DNA of 64,000 nt from Sabethes cyaneus (taxonomy: Eukaryota > Arthropoda > Insecta > Diptera > Culicidae), in the NCBI RefSeq assembly GCF_943734655.1, contig NC_071355.1, positions 207,625,603 through 207,689,602 on the forward strand, written 5' to 3'. A program made the position numbers and the translations under genes. Every line of letters begins with the position of its first letter. Position 1 is the first letter of the stretch. Below are positions 1 through 9,813 of the stretch, piece by piece. Under the pieces are notes generated by a model. That model saw only the letters and a program-made list of their open reading frames with translations. It did no database searches and was not told the origin of the DNA.

Positions 1-152
1 ATCATGTATTTCTTTGCAAACTTTGAAAGTTTCTGCTTCCTTATTTCCTCCGGAACATCAAACTTGTGATTGGCGGTGAAGAACAATAATCCCGGAAGAT
101 GCCGGAAGTCCGCCTTGACGTCCATGACGAGACAATGAGGTTTCGTCAGCAA
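1..152 (-). pseudogene. Transposase fragment, first-aspartate region, Tc1/mariner superfamily
   Basis: An open frame runs from just after a TAG near 155 to the window edge, about 50 codons. It reads through LLTKPHCLVMDVKADF and later KLSKFAKKYM. This resembles the region around the first catalytic Asp of a DDE transposase clade common in insects, where VMD is normally followed by further acidic residues and then VKADF. By that comparison a few codons after VMD are missing, which would damage the active site. The N-terminal DNA-binding part is absent, because the frame begins directly behind the terminal repeat region. The clade is recognised from memory. The frame itself is directly visible. 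Confidence 0.55.
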
Positions 153-369
153 ACCCTAATTTGGACTCCGCATTACTCGCAAAAAGGCATCATTTTATTC
201 AAAAACTCTCCCCAGGGAATCAGAATAGTTTCATGCAGACTGAAAGGTTTCATAAATCTTGTTTAAAGGCACAAAAGTTAAACAAAATTTATAGGCTGAC
301 AAAATCGGGATAAAAAGCTGCTAAAATCGGGGGTAGACAAAATCGGGAGCGGACAAAATCGGAACATTA
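1..369 (-). mobile_element. Internally deleted Tc1/mariner-superfamily element, one end plus part of transposase
   Basis: Bases 153-369, read on the minus strand, match the left end of the two full MITEs at 33767 and 46616. They share the terminal CGATTTTGTC motif repeated about four times and the stretch through the ATAAAATGATGCC block. The outermost CTG of the terminal repeat is missing here, next to base 369. Inside base 153 the match to the MITEs stops and a transposase reading frame begins, running off the window edge. The MITEs have TA target duplications and CAGT ends, the Tc1/mariner pattern. I infer that this copy is closer to the protein-coding parent of the MITE family. Confidence 0.7.
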
Positions 370-370
370 T

Positions 371-862
371 TTAGGTGGCTTGCCGTCCTAAGACAAAACC
401 TGTTGAACAAAGTTTCTCCATGTCACTCGGTTGAGGGCTACCGCTTTCCAATTCCTCGGACACCGAATACTCTCCGCCAGATCTCGCTCCACCTAGTCTA
501 ACCATCTTGCTCGCTGCGCCCCTGGTCGTCTTGTTCCTACCGGATTTGAGGCGAACACCATCTTTGCAGGATAGTTGTCCGGCATTCTTGCAACATGCCC
601 TGCCCATGGTATCCGTCCAGCTTTAGCCACCTTCTGGATACTGGGTTCGCCATAGAGCTGTGCGTGTTCATGGTTCATCTTCCGCCTCCATACTCCGTTC
701 TCCTGTAGTACGCCACCGAAGATCGTTCTTAGCACTCGTCGTTCGAAACCTCCGAGCACTCGCAGGTCCTCCTCGAGCATTGTCCATGTTTCATGCCCGT
801 AGAGAACAACCGGTCTAATAAGCGTCTTGTACAGGGCGATCCTGTTTTCTTTTTTAATGGTG
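371..862 (-). pseudogene. Non-LTR retrotransposon RT, C-terminal fragment
   Basis: The minus frame contains LYKTLIRPVVLYGHETWTM, then VLRTIFGG, WRRKMNHE, QLYGEPSI and GHVARMPDN. This is the typical C-terminal RT and post-RT segment of endonuclease-encoding non-LTR elements in mosquitoes. It ends at RWLD followed by a stop and continues as decayed sequence to base 371, where it abuts the end of the Tc1-like element. The RT core and endonuclease are absent, so the copy is dead. Further pieces of the same or closely related families lie at 4326, 15325, 19110, 26895 and 30690. Exact clade not determined. Confidence 0.8.
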
Positions 863-934
863 TTTAACCAAAAGGTATGGATCGCGATGGGCTGGTTCAT
901 TATAAATATTTAAGGAAGAGACAATACATATATA

Positions 935-1422
935 GGCTGTGAACCATTTCGCGAAATTTTTAACATTTTGGTTAAAATTTGACAGTTCGATGGTTTTCCG
1001 AAAATAACCCTGCTCGGGAGCATGGTTAGTTTTAACCAAGTTCTGAGAGCCAATGAGATATGCACAGGTGAGGAAGAGAGCTTCGACAAGTTTCACTGAT
1101 TTTTCGTTAGTTTTTTTTTACATTAGTATGGATGCTTATCGCATTATAAATTTATTCAAACAACCCGGGTTAAAATGAGATGAATTTTATCTATCAAATA
1201 AAAGCAAATGAACATCAAAAATTCCTCCGATTTTAACTCGGACAGAATAAACAATATTTTCATCCTCACCTTATATGCTCTCATTGAGCAAAAAAACTAT
1301 CAATCCGTCAAATATGAAATGGTTCACATTCTGAACTGATTTTAACCACTCAAGGAGAAATAACCATCGAACTGTCAAATTTTAACCAAAAAGTTAAAAA
1401 TTTCGCGAAATGGTTCACAGCC
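935..1422. mobile_element. 488-bp MITE with ~60-bp terminal inverted repeats
   Basis: The left end begins GGCTGTGAACCATTTCGCG. The right end is its reverse complement, and the match extends about 60 bases, with one mismatch inside the AACATTTTGG / AACTTTTTGG block. ATA flanks both sides (932-934 and 1423-1425), so a 3-bp duplication is likely. A TWA-type duplication would suggest a PIF/Harbinger-like origin, which is inference. No coding capacity. It lies in the intron just upstream of the ATPase exon at 1563. Confidence 0.75.
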
Positions 1423-1562
1423 ATAGAATTAAAGAGGTATCCGGTTTATTAATTTGAACAGAATAACAAGCCTAGAAGAGAAAAATAACTGAATTGGAAT
1501 TAGTTTCGAATGCAATTTGAATCGATTTCTGGTGTTTTACAAAAACCTTCTTTCTCTTCCAG

Positions 1563-1679
1563 TTCCGCAAGATCCTGGTGGGCGTCCTGGTGGCGGACAT
1601 GATCCTCGCCTATTTCGTCGATCGCGTTTGCTCCTTCCTGTTCGGAGAGATACGCAAGAAGACGGACATCATTACCTAG
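1563..1679 (+). CDS. Last coding exon of a P5A-type ATPase (ATP13A1/Spf1-like), partial
   Basis: A good polypyrimidine tract ending in CTTCTTTCTCTTCCAG (acceptor AG at 1561-1562) precedes 39 codons ending in TAG at 1677-1679. The 38 residues include KILVGVLVADMILAYFVDRV and SFLFGE. They form one hydrophobic helix followed by a DRV..FLFG segment and a basic tail (RKK). From memory this matches the extreme C-terminus of P5A ATPases, endoplasmic-reticulum pumps that extract misinserted transmembrane helices. Codon use is GC-rich at third positions, unlike its surroundings, as expected of a real exon. The catalytic domains would be to the left, outside the window. Phase 0 at the acceptor is assumed. 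Alternative: another multipass protein with a similar last helix. Confidence 0.68.
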   Translation, partial: FRKILVGVLVADMILAYFVDRVCSFLFGEIRKKTDIIT

Positions 1680-2410
1680 AACAGAAGTATCCATACTATT
1701 CGCAAGCAGTAGTAACACATTCGATTTGCATCGCAGATTTACTAGCAGAAAACAAGGGATTGAAAGCGTGGAAAAACATTGTCGTTTTTCTGCGGTTTTT
1801 AATTATAGAAAAGAAAACAATCATGTTCTCATAGCAGAGTATATAGCGGACCGCAATCGTGTGATAGCGAGCATTTTTAATTCGGCTCCGATGCAAGCAA
1901 AAATAAAAGGCGACTGAAGAGGAGGCAGCTGCTCGCGTTTCGAGCTGCTTTTAAATCCTGTTGTAGGGTATGTAAGTGTTTTTGAAACTATAAAATAATA
2001 GCATAGAAAAATATGAAAGAGAAGAGTGCAGCAATGAGCGCAAACTAACTGGTTGTACAACCCGGAAGAATACAAAATCGAGTTTGTTTTATGGTGTCTA
2101 AGGTATAGAAGCGCAATGGAAGTGAAAATAGATGAAATAATTCAATAAAATAATAATTAAGCAGGGAACGAGCCAGTGGAAATGAAGCTAGCCGCCAGCT
2201 CGTTTGAAACCGTTTACTTGATATAATATACACACACACATACACACAATTTGTGGAACTGTCTTGCGAGTTTTTAGTTGAAATAATGTTGTATGATTCG
2301 TCGTATGAAAACAAACGTTTAAATGTGAAATATTATGTTTTATTTCCAGTATTTGATGACATCCTGTGATCCTGTCAGTATACAATAAAAAAACTACATT
2401 CGATCAACTA
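1680..2410 (+). terminator. Probable 3' UTR of the ATPase gene with poly(A) signals
   Basis: AATAAA occurs at 1902-1907, 2144-2149 and 2384-2389 in the sense direction, all within 710 bases of the stop codon. The last sits in a TACAATAAAAAAAC context. No further coding is visible. Which signal is used cannot be told from sequence alone. A short (CA)n tract lies at about 2231-2248. Confidence 0.45.
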
Positions 2411-4325
2411 AATGTCTTGCTTATCGGAATCGGTTTTAAGATTCAATATCACATGTGTGACGACACCCAATAGCGATTGCCGACTTCGAAGTGGGAGGAA
2501 TAAGACTGTTTTGCCCACCACCGCAGTAGTTGAAAGTCAAAGGGATCAGAGTACCGGTTGTGCTCAATCCAAAAAGTTTTCATTCTGTCATAAAAGCAAA
2601 TGAAATAGGATATTGTTTATTTAGCTGAGATAAGATTCTGCTGATTTATACGAAAAACTGAGAGCAATATAAATTGCGTACAAAAAGTTTTGGTTATTGT
2701 TGAGAATTTCCTTTTTTTATTAATAAAATAAGATTCGCGTGATAGTTTTTGTTGAAAGGTATTTATAAACTTAAAGCTAGCTTGATAAGTTCAGATATAC
2801 CTCAGACAGAACGAGCCACGCTTGCTATTGTGCAAGCTAATTGTTACATAATGTCGGCGCACCTGCCTCAGCCTTAACGCTAACTCAATCAGCGGGTTAT
2901 TCGTATGACATAAAAAATTGCATGGATAATAAATCTTGCATTCCCAATGATATTGCTTGAAAAATATCAATATTTCAAAGAAACCAAGGCGTTTTCCGTC
3001 ATGCCATATCCGTTTTTCCCATCCCACGCACGGAAATGTAGTGCGATTCAGTCAGATCGTAGCCCGGGAACGGTAACAGCTGCAATCATCCTCCCACGCA
3101 AACTTCCAACGGAGCAGCGGCAGCAGCAGCAGTAGTAGCAGAAGCAGCAGCAGCTGCTGCAGCACCATCCAGGGAGCCTAAAAGTAGGACATCGTCGATG
3201 GTTTCATAGAAGTGGAAGTGCAGTTGCAGGGTTATGCAAGCGTACATTCACCTCTTCTCGGTCCGAATAGATAGGAAGCTATATTATGGAATCGTTAGTG
3301 TGTATGTTATTATGTAGTCCCGGTCCAGGCGTCGAGGTTTGGGGACGGTGCAGTTCGGTGTGTTGAGTGCGTTCTTTTTTTTGCGAAGGTGTTTATGTAT
3401 AATTGCGGAAGTGAAATGAGAACGTAGGTGGATTTTGCAGAGAATGCGAACAATGAAAACTACTTTGGAACTGATTTCACCTAAAGTCACTTGATGCAGC
3501 TCAAAATATATCAACCGTGTTAGCTTTAGCAGAAATTCCCACAATAGAGGGGATAGCAGAAATTCCCGGAATAAAACTATTTCATTTAATTCCGATTTTT
3601 ATATGCCATTTGGGTGAAGTAAAAATGAATCGATAAATCGCGAAGCGTAGAAGACAACTCGAAACAACAATTATTGAAATTTGGTTTTCTCTCCATTAAT
3701 ATTTTTTTTATCATTTTCATCATTTTTTATCTTCTGGGGTTTAACCCAGAACCCAGGGTTCTGGAGTTTCGGTAAACAACAATATTAAAACCACAATTGA
3801 TATTGTTGGCTATTGACGTCGAATAGCTTTCACTGTACAACTTCGTTTTGGATTTTTTTTTCTTCAAAACTACCGTCCGAAATGTGTCGAAAGGTCGTAG
3901 GATTTCATGAAACTTTGCACGTGAGTATATTTAATGTAAAAGTCCATGAAAATAATATTTTCCATGCATCGTAAAATAAAAACTCTGTAATAAAAATGTA
4001 AGTAAATTTTCTCAATAGTTTTGGGAGTGTACCGCAAGGTAGCATTCCTGGCTCACATCTTTTATCATATTTTTCAATGACGTAGCTCAACTCATTTTTA
4101 AAGCATGTCGTCTGGTTTACACCTATGATTTAAAAATCAATAATAAATTTCCGTGCGTCATAACGTGTACTGAGATAGTGCTCGATGCTTATAAACCTCT
4201 TTCACTGCATGAACACCGGTTATTTTGAAGCAACGATATTTATGTACGAATTTTCAATAGTGTCAAAGAACATTTCAAATTTGGCGAACCCATTTTTATA
4301 TTTAGCTAGGACTAATTCATTTTAA
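2411..4325. other. Intergenic, no gene recognised
   Basis: AT-rich sequence with only short chance frames. The one clear feature is the CAG tract at 3114-3165. A small palindrome (GGTTTAACCCAGAACC) sits near 3740. Nothing else could be assigned. Confidence 0.5.
3114..3165. repeat. Interrupted (CAG)n microsatellite
   Basis: About 50 bases of CAG units with TAG and AAG interruptions, ending in CAGCTGCTGCAG. A closely similar interrupted CAG/TAG tract is found at 58202-58243. It lies outside any supported coding region. Confidence 0.85.
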
Positions 4326-4608
4326 TTGTTACCGGATTCGAAGCAAACTCCATTTCTGCAGGGTAGTTATCCGGCATTCTAGCAACATGCTTCACCCATC
4401 GTATCCATCCAGCTTTAGCCACCTTTTGAATATTGGGTTCGCCATTGAGCTATGCGAGTTCATCCTCGGTCTCCATACTGCGTTCTTCTGTACGTCGCCG
4501 AACATAGTTCTTAGCACTTAGCGCACTGCGAGTACTCGCAGGTCTTCCTCTAGTCTTGTCCACGTGTCATGCCCGCAGATAGCAACCGATCTGATGAGTG
4601 CGCCACGG
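4326..4608 (-). pseudogene. Non-LTR RT C-terminal fragment (outer element of a nest)
   Basis: Parallel in nucleotide sequence to 540-860: the same blocks encode the VARMPDN-like, YGEPSI-like and RxVLRTIFG-like segments, now broken by frameshifts. It continues beyond the insertion at 4609-6649 as endonuclease and linker sequence at 6658-7870, in the same orientation. Because the DNA-transposon insertion has an intact 8-bp target duplication, the RT core must already have been missing when the insertion happened. Confidence 0.7.
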
Positions 4609-4935
4609 CAGTGACGTAGCCAGGATTTTCGTTCGGGGGGGGCAAGTCATTTTTTTATTAGAGTTAAGTTTTAAACTTAAGAGGTTCACTCGCCTCTGGA
4701 GGGAGGCCAAGTTAGTATGCAGAAAGCATTTTGTTTAAGAAATATATTTAATGCTTATGGTACAGAATGTTCTTTCGAATTAATTAATTTGTTTGACTAG
4801 GTATTCATGTTACACAAGTAACTGTCTAATGGTTTTCATAAGTTTGCGTACAATATGATTTATGCTAATTAGTTTGCTGGTGAGAAGAATGTTTTACAGG
4901 ATTTTTAAAAACTTCATAGCTTCTGGCACTCTCGC

Positions 4936-5034
4936 ATCGAACCTACTTTTCCCTCCGCAAAACGCTTCGATCAAGGAGCATACGCCGCACAAAGCTGACG
5001 ATGTACAAAGCGCTAATTAGACCGATAATCCTAT
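4936..5034 (+). pseudogene. Short RT C-terminal piece in inverted orientation
   Basis: The plus frame reads YFSLRKTLRSRSIRRTKL then TMYKALIRPIIL, which is the segment just upstream of the LYG motif in the same non-LTR type as 371-862. It stops abruptly at 5034, where sequence of the opposite orientation begins. This head-to-head join means the inserted non-LTR copy is rearranged. Confidence 0.65.
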
Positions 5035-6450
5035 TCTTCAGCATACGAATTTCTCGCCGAATCTCTTCGAGATCGGGAGCCGGCACGCTGTTGTCGTTTG
5101 TAGGCACTCCGAGTTTAACTTCCGTTGCGTCTCCTATTGCTATATCGCCGTTGAGATGCTCATCGAAATACTGCTCCCACCTATCGAACACCTCGCGCTC
5201 GTTTGTGATTAGATCCCCTCCGTCGTCCCTGCACATGTCAGGTTTAGGTGTGTAGCCCTTACGAGTTTGGTTCATCTCTTCGTAAAACGTGCGCGTGTCA
5301 TTAGCCCAGAATAGTTGTTCCAGCTCCTCACGATCTCTGTCCTCCTTCAGGCGCTTTTTCCTCCTCAGGATCATGGTCAACCCATTCCGCACTTGTCGAT
5401 TCTTGGCCAAATTCTCTCTCGTGGATATGATTAGATAGTTTTCCCAAGCTCTTCTTTTCCTACAATTCTATCGCTTGTTGGCATTCCCCGTCAAACCAAT
5501 CATTTCGTGCACTCGATGTATCCACTCCTAGCACCGTGGTTGCCTCGATGACGGCCGAGCGTATCATACTCCATCCGTTTTCGAGGGTTGAAGCATCTAG
5601 CTCAACAGAAGAAGGCAGAGCTTCATCCAGTACGCGCGCGTAGTTTTCGGCAACTGGGGCGGGTTGTTTAACTGCCGAATGTTTAACCGAGAAGAGCGGT
5701 TTTGTCGCGAGATATAAACCGTCGATAGTTTTAAACGCACATGTACTGCTACTAGGTAATGGTCCGAGTCGATAGGGAGCATACGTTGGTGATGTTCGAG
5801 AAAAACCGGCCCTCGATGAGAATATGGTCGATTTGGTTCGAAGTTCGTTGGTCAGGTAATTTCCAGGTGGCTTTGTGGATATCTTTATGGGAAACGAAAG
5901 TGCTCGGGAACTGCAAAGTTGATGCATCGCTGACTGTTGTCATTTGTGGCGGTGTGCATGCTATGGGGCCCGATCACAGGTCTATACATTGCTTCCCTGC
6001 CGACCTGGGCGTTCATAGCCCCGATGATGATCTTGATGTCCTATCATGAGCAGCTGTCGTACTTCGCCTTCAGCTGCACATAGAACGCTTCCTTCTCGTC
6101 ATCGAGTATACCTTCGTGTACGTTAATGATAGTGTAATTGAAGAAACGGCCTTTTATCCTCAACACACACATCCTCTCGTTGATCGTTTTCCAGTCCTTT
6201 ATGCGATTCTGCATTTTGCCCAACACTACGAAGCCCGTTCCCAGCTCGTTGGTCGCTCCACCGCTATGAAAAATTTGGGCTTTACTGCCACGGATCATCC
6301 ATACCTTCTCGCCTTTGCGACATATCTCTGCTGCAGTGCCAGATGCCAAACTTTCGGGGTCCTAACTAATCGAGCAGCACTCCATGCCCATATTTCGTCG
6401 CCTTTGTCCATGCCGAATGTTCCAAGTAACGGAGAGCTACATAGTTGAGA
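5035..6450 (-). pseudogene. Non-LTR retrotransposon endonuclease and RT N-terminal region, decayed
   Basis: Read leftwards from 6450, the frames give NELGTGFVVLGKMQ, NERMCVLRIKGRFFNYTIIN and later ATWKLPDQRTSNQIDHILI, then IDSDHYLVAVHVRLKL. This is the APE-type endonuclease order ending in an SDH motif. Next come the linker (ENYARVLDEALPSS, ARNDWFDGECQQAI) and the RT N-terminal stretch with GVPTNDNSVPAPDLEEIRRE. The protein is spread over several frames with stops, so it is a pseudogene. The RT catalytic core is missing. It lies wholly inside the hAT-like element. Confidence 0.8.
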
Positions 6451-6657
6451 ATTTTCACAGACTATGAGAGATACAAAACGATGTCGGTTATATTGTCATT
6501 CAAAGGCGCACTCATCAAAAATATACTTGTGCGACAGTTTTAGCTTGGTGTATTGTTATTCTGCATTGAATTTTTTTTTAAAATGTAAGCCAAAACATTT
6601 CGGGGGGGGGGCCTAGGCCCCCAGGGCACCAACCTTGGCTACGTGGCTGCGCCACGG

Positions 6658-7302
6658 GCCTAATGGAGCTCTCCGCTACACTGTTCATGGCTATTTTGAT
6701 GGTATTCCAATAGTCCTCGAGAGGGGCTTCGTGCAGCTCGTCCTCTTCCAGCAGTGCTAGCTTCGAGTGGCTGCGCGTAATTTTCGGTGAGTCTGGATGC
6801 TTCAAATACGCGAGATTTATCCGTGGCTGGTGTCAGTACAGAATGTTGTTCACAACTCCGAGTTTTGTGTGCATTTTACCCATCACTAGGAAGTGGTCGG
6901 AGTAAGCGTTAGCGCTTCGATAGGATCTGACATTAATAATGTTTAAGAAGTGCCGACTGTCGATCAAATCGTAGTCGATCTGTGATTCTGATTCTGATTT
7001 GGTGACCTTCGGGAGTACTTGTGTATGAGTCTATTCTGGAAGAATGTACTACGTACGGCCGTGTTCCTGAAAGTGGCAAAGTCGATAAGCCTAAAGCCCA
7101 AAGGTTTGTATTTCTTATTCACACGCCAACTACGCGTAGATTTTCTCCTTGTCGTCATCGGTACTTCTGGGGTGAGGGATGTGCACGTTGTTGATGCTAT
7201 GTTGAAGAATCGGATTTAATTCTCAACCTACGCATTCGAAGATGGATTTGCTTTTTGTTTTTTACTCTCTGATTCTCGGACCAACGTAAACTCTATCTTA
7301 AC
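6658..7302 (-). pseudogene. Endonuclease and linker of the outer non-LTR element
   Basis: Just right of the hAT-like insertion the minus strand encodes HPDSPKITRSHSKLALLE and EDYWNTIKIAMNSVAESS, the linker after the endonuclease. Further right come a VRSYR/SDHFLVMGKM-like endonuclease end and KPLGFRLIDFATFRNTAV with STFFQNRLIHKYS. Stops and frameshifts interrupt it. Interrupted at 7306 by a MITE, after which the endonuclease N-terminal part resumes. Confidence 0.65.
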
Positions 7303-7305
7303 TAA

Positions 7306-7559
7306 AGGTGGAGGAGCGTTTGGTAGGCAGAATGGTAGACTGGATGAAACTTCGATATGGGGCAAAAATATTGCGTAGTTCAATTGCTAAGTGGGACTGT
7401 AACCCATACTCCTCGGTTTGCGCCCACGTGTTTTGACCGTTAAACTACCAGCACACTACACACTATATCAGATCTAGTTTTGATTATTCCAGTCTAACCA
7501 TTCGAAGTTTCGCAGTTTCATCCGGTCTACCATTCTACCCACCTTACGCTCCTTCACCT
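7306..7559. mobile_element. 254-bp MITE with TAA target duplication
   Basis: The left end starts AGGTGGAGGAGCGT. The right end reverse-complements to AGGTGAAGGAGCGT. The inverted repeat continues about 46 bases through GAATGGTAGAC and GATGAAACT. TAA flanks both sides (7303-7305 and 7560-7562). Partial copies of this family lie at 26755-26888, 28307-28355 and 38185-38270. A 3-bp TAA duplication fits PIF/Harbinger-type MITEs (inference). Confidence 0.78.
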
Positions 7560-7574
7560 TAAAACCATGTTAAA

Positions 7575-7870
7575 AATTGATTTGTTACCACTCAATCACA
7601 CATTTTTTCATCTCGCCCATCACTATGAAAGCTGTTCCCAACTCATGTGCGTTGCCGCAGTTCTAATAGATGGTATGTCCGTCTCTGAACGTATGTACCG
7701 CTGAACCCTTCCAGCACACCTCGAACTTGCGACTCTTTAATTCGTTGGAGAGCACTCGAGTGCTCTCTTGGAAGTTGAGAGATCGGTAGATCCACGTTCC
7801 GAGTTTCCAATCCATAGTCCTTTTTCGTCGCATAGGTCTATTTCGATTGTTTCATTCCGAATTTCTTTGT
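7575..7870 (-). pseudogene. Endonuclease N-terminal remnant of the outer non-LTR element
   Basis: The minus strand contains HELGTAFIVMGEMKK, matching the NELGTGF-type segment of the inner copy, preceded by a decayed DLPISQLP / FEVCWKGS-like segment. Position and orientation fit the same element as 6658-7302 and 4326-4608. Confidence 0.5.
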
Positions 7871-8394
7871 CCATAGTTCACTGCTTCGTAGTTTTTCATC
7901 AACTCCCTGACTTGCCGGAGTAAAGACCAGCAAAGCTTAAAAGAGTCTTCCTTCCCTGTCAGCATAGAAGCTTGGGGTTTCCACCCGGAGTGATTACTTG
8001 ATCTACACCAAAACTGCTCGTCTGATACCACGAGGAGGTGAATAAGAGGCAGAGAATCACTTTAGAGTCTATTTGATACCTACAGGTGCGCGAGACACCG
8101 ACGATACGCTCTATTAAACCGTTTACCAGCCGCTCCTCTTACCATTTTTTCTCCATTTCTAAATCTATGTCTCTTTTCATATGAGCCGTTTTGAATTACC
8201 ATTTTTATCGACAACTAGCTGACTGTGTTGTACATAAATCGTGAATCTCGGATGACCTTTGTCACAATCTCGAGTTTTGCAAGTTTTTGAGGTTAGCAAG
8301 TTTTGTTTTAATATACAAACTTTTCTCACAGTAAAGTAGAAAACAATCCCCCCATCGCTCAGCCTGATAAAATAAAGCGGATAGCATTTAAATA
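7871..8394. other. Non-coding, nothing recognised
   Basis: No frame, inverted repeat or known motif could be supported. May include further decayed 5' sequence of the retroelement to the left. Confidence 0.4.
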
Positions 8395-8570
8395 TTCGCC
8401 ATCACTACAAACCATTTCGCCGAATACCATTTTGTGGAACACCAACTCTCGGTTGACCATAACGCGGAATATAGAGTTTCGCAGAATACCATTTCGCGAA
8501 AAACCTTACGCGGGATGTACTATTTCACGGAAAATCTTCTCGTAGAAAGTACTATTTCGCAGGGATGACC
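8395..8570. repeat. Decayed minisatellite of CATTTCGC(C)GAATAC-type units
   Basis: The words CCATTTCGCCGAATACC, GAATACCATTTCGCG, GTACTATTTCACGG and GTACTATTTCGCAGG recur at roughly 17-25 base spacing with many substitutions. This looks like an old short tandem array. Confidence 0.6.
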
Positions 8571-8740
8571 CAACTGAAGGAAAGTAATAGAGATCAGTAG
8601 ATCTAGGAAAATAAATAAACCTAGATAGAGGTGATCTCTACGGAGAGGTGCCCCCCGCAGTGGCCGGCGCTTCCGACGGCAGGTATAATGTTACTATTGA
8701 TAGTTTTTAGTGGTCTTGTTATTGATAAATGTTTTATAAA

Positions 8741-9115
8741 AGAGTCTAGAATTTCTCGAGTTCGATTAGTTTTTGAGTTGCGCAAAAATTTCTGTTTTAT
8801 TTGTATGAGAGTCCTTATCCCCCTACCAAACCATCTCAAACCATCATTTAAAAAATTCCTGCCTCCAAAACGCATGCCAAATTTGTTTCCATTTGCTTGA
8901 TTTGCTTGAGTTCTCGAGTTATGCAGAAATGTGTTTTATTTGTATGGGAGCCCCTCCCTCTTACTGGGGGAGGGGTCTCTAACCATCATAAGAACCTTCC
9001 CTGGCCCCAAAAACCCCTACATGCACATTTTCACGCCGATCGGTTCAGTAGTTTTCGATTCTATAAGGAACATAGCGACAGACAGACAGAAATCCATTTT
9101 TATAGGTATAGATGA
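8741..9115 (+). repeat. 3'-end region of a retroelement with two imperfect tandem units
   Basis: Two units (about 8741-8885 and 8886-9025) share TTCTCGAGTT, GCAAAAATTTCTG / GCAGAAATGTG, TTTTATTTGTATG and ACCATC blocks. They are followed by TCGGTTCAGTAGTTTTCG, GACAGACAGACAGAAAT and TTTTTATAGGTATAGATG. From memory this type of ending closes the 3' UTR of abundant non-LTR elements in mosquitoes. No coding remains. Clade unassigned. Confidence 0.5.
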
Positions 9116-9813
9116 GAATTTTGCACGAATCGTATTTTGTATCATATTTTGTATGTACCCTGCAAACAATTAAAATTTCAAAAAAGCAGGTTTCCAACTT
9201 GCATTTTGCATGTTGAATTTTTGGTTTCGAACAGAATGACCATTCTGTTCCGCATTATAGTGGTCTATATACATGGGACTTGTTAATAATCGATATTCGA
9301 GCATTTTTGATTTCAAAACTACGTTGTTTTGTTACACAATATTCGACTTCTGCTCATTGAAACCATTTATCTGATACTGTGGAGATTTTGCATTATTTCC
9401 AGTCAAATGCGGTCATTTCCAAAAAACTGAAAGTCGCTATCTTTAATTCCAAAATGGCGTCAGAATACGATATTCCATATCCTGAAGACTGGACTGAACT
9501 GGACTACTTTTTCACCAATACCAGTTTTATAGGGATTTTGTATCATTTATTGACATTTACAAATCCCATTGATATAGACCACTTTTTACGGCATGTTTTG
9601 AGGATTGCAGATAAATTGTATATGAAATCATAGTAGTCTACGTACATTGGTATGAATAAATCGCGTATTTCAACAAAAGTAGGGATTTTTATGTATTCTC
9701 ATGTTGAATCCGTTTGTACCCAGCCCATTAGAACACTTGGTTTGGAGAAAATAATTGAAGAGTTTTTTAGACGCGCCTCCAGTAAAATTTACTGAATGGT
9801 CAATAGACAAGTA
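9116..9813. other. Non-coding, no element resolved
   Basis: AT-rich. A perfect 10-bp inverted repeat (GAACAGAATG / CATTCTGTTC) lies at about 9228-9249. Short frames here have no recognisable content. Confidence 0.4.

Larger units (their letters stand above)
4609..6649. mobile_element. hAT-like DNA element with 8-bp target duplication, itself carrying a nested retroelement
   Basis: Both flanks carry CGCCACGG (4601-4608 and 6650-6657). The left end starts CAGTGACGTAGCCAGGATT. The right end reverse-complements to CAGCCACGTAGCCAAGG. Each end is followed inward by a G-run (about 4636-4643 and 6602-6610). CAG ends and an 8-bp duplication are the hAT superfamily pattern. No transposase is visible: the interior is AT-rich filler (4650-4930 and 6450-6600) plus a rearranged non-LTR fragment. 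The superfamily call is inference from the ends. Confidence 0.7.
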
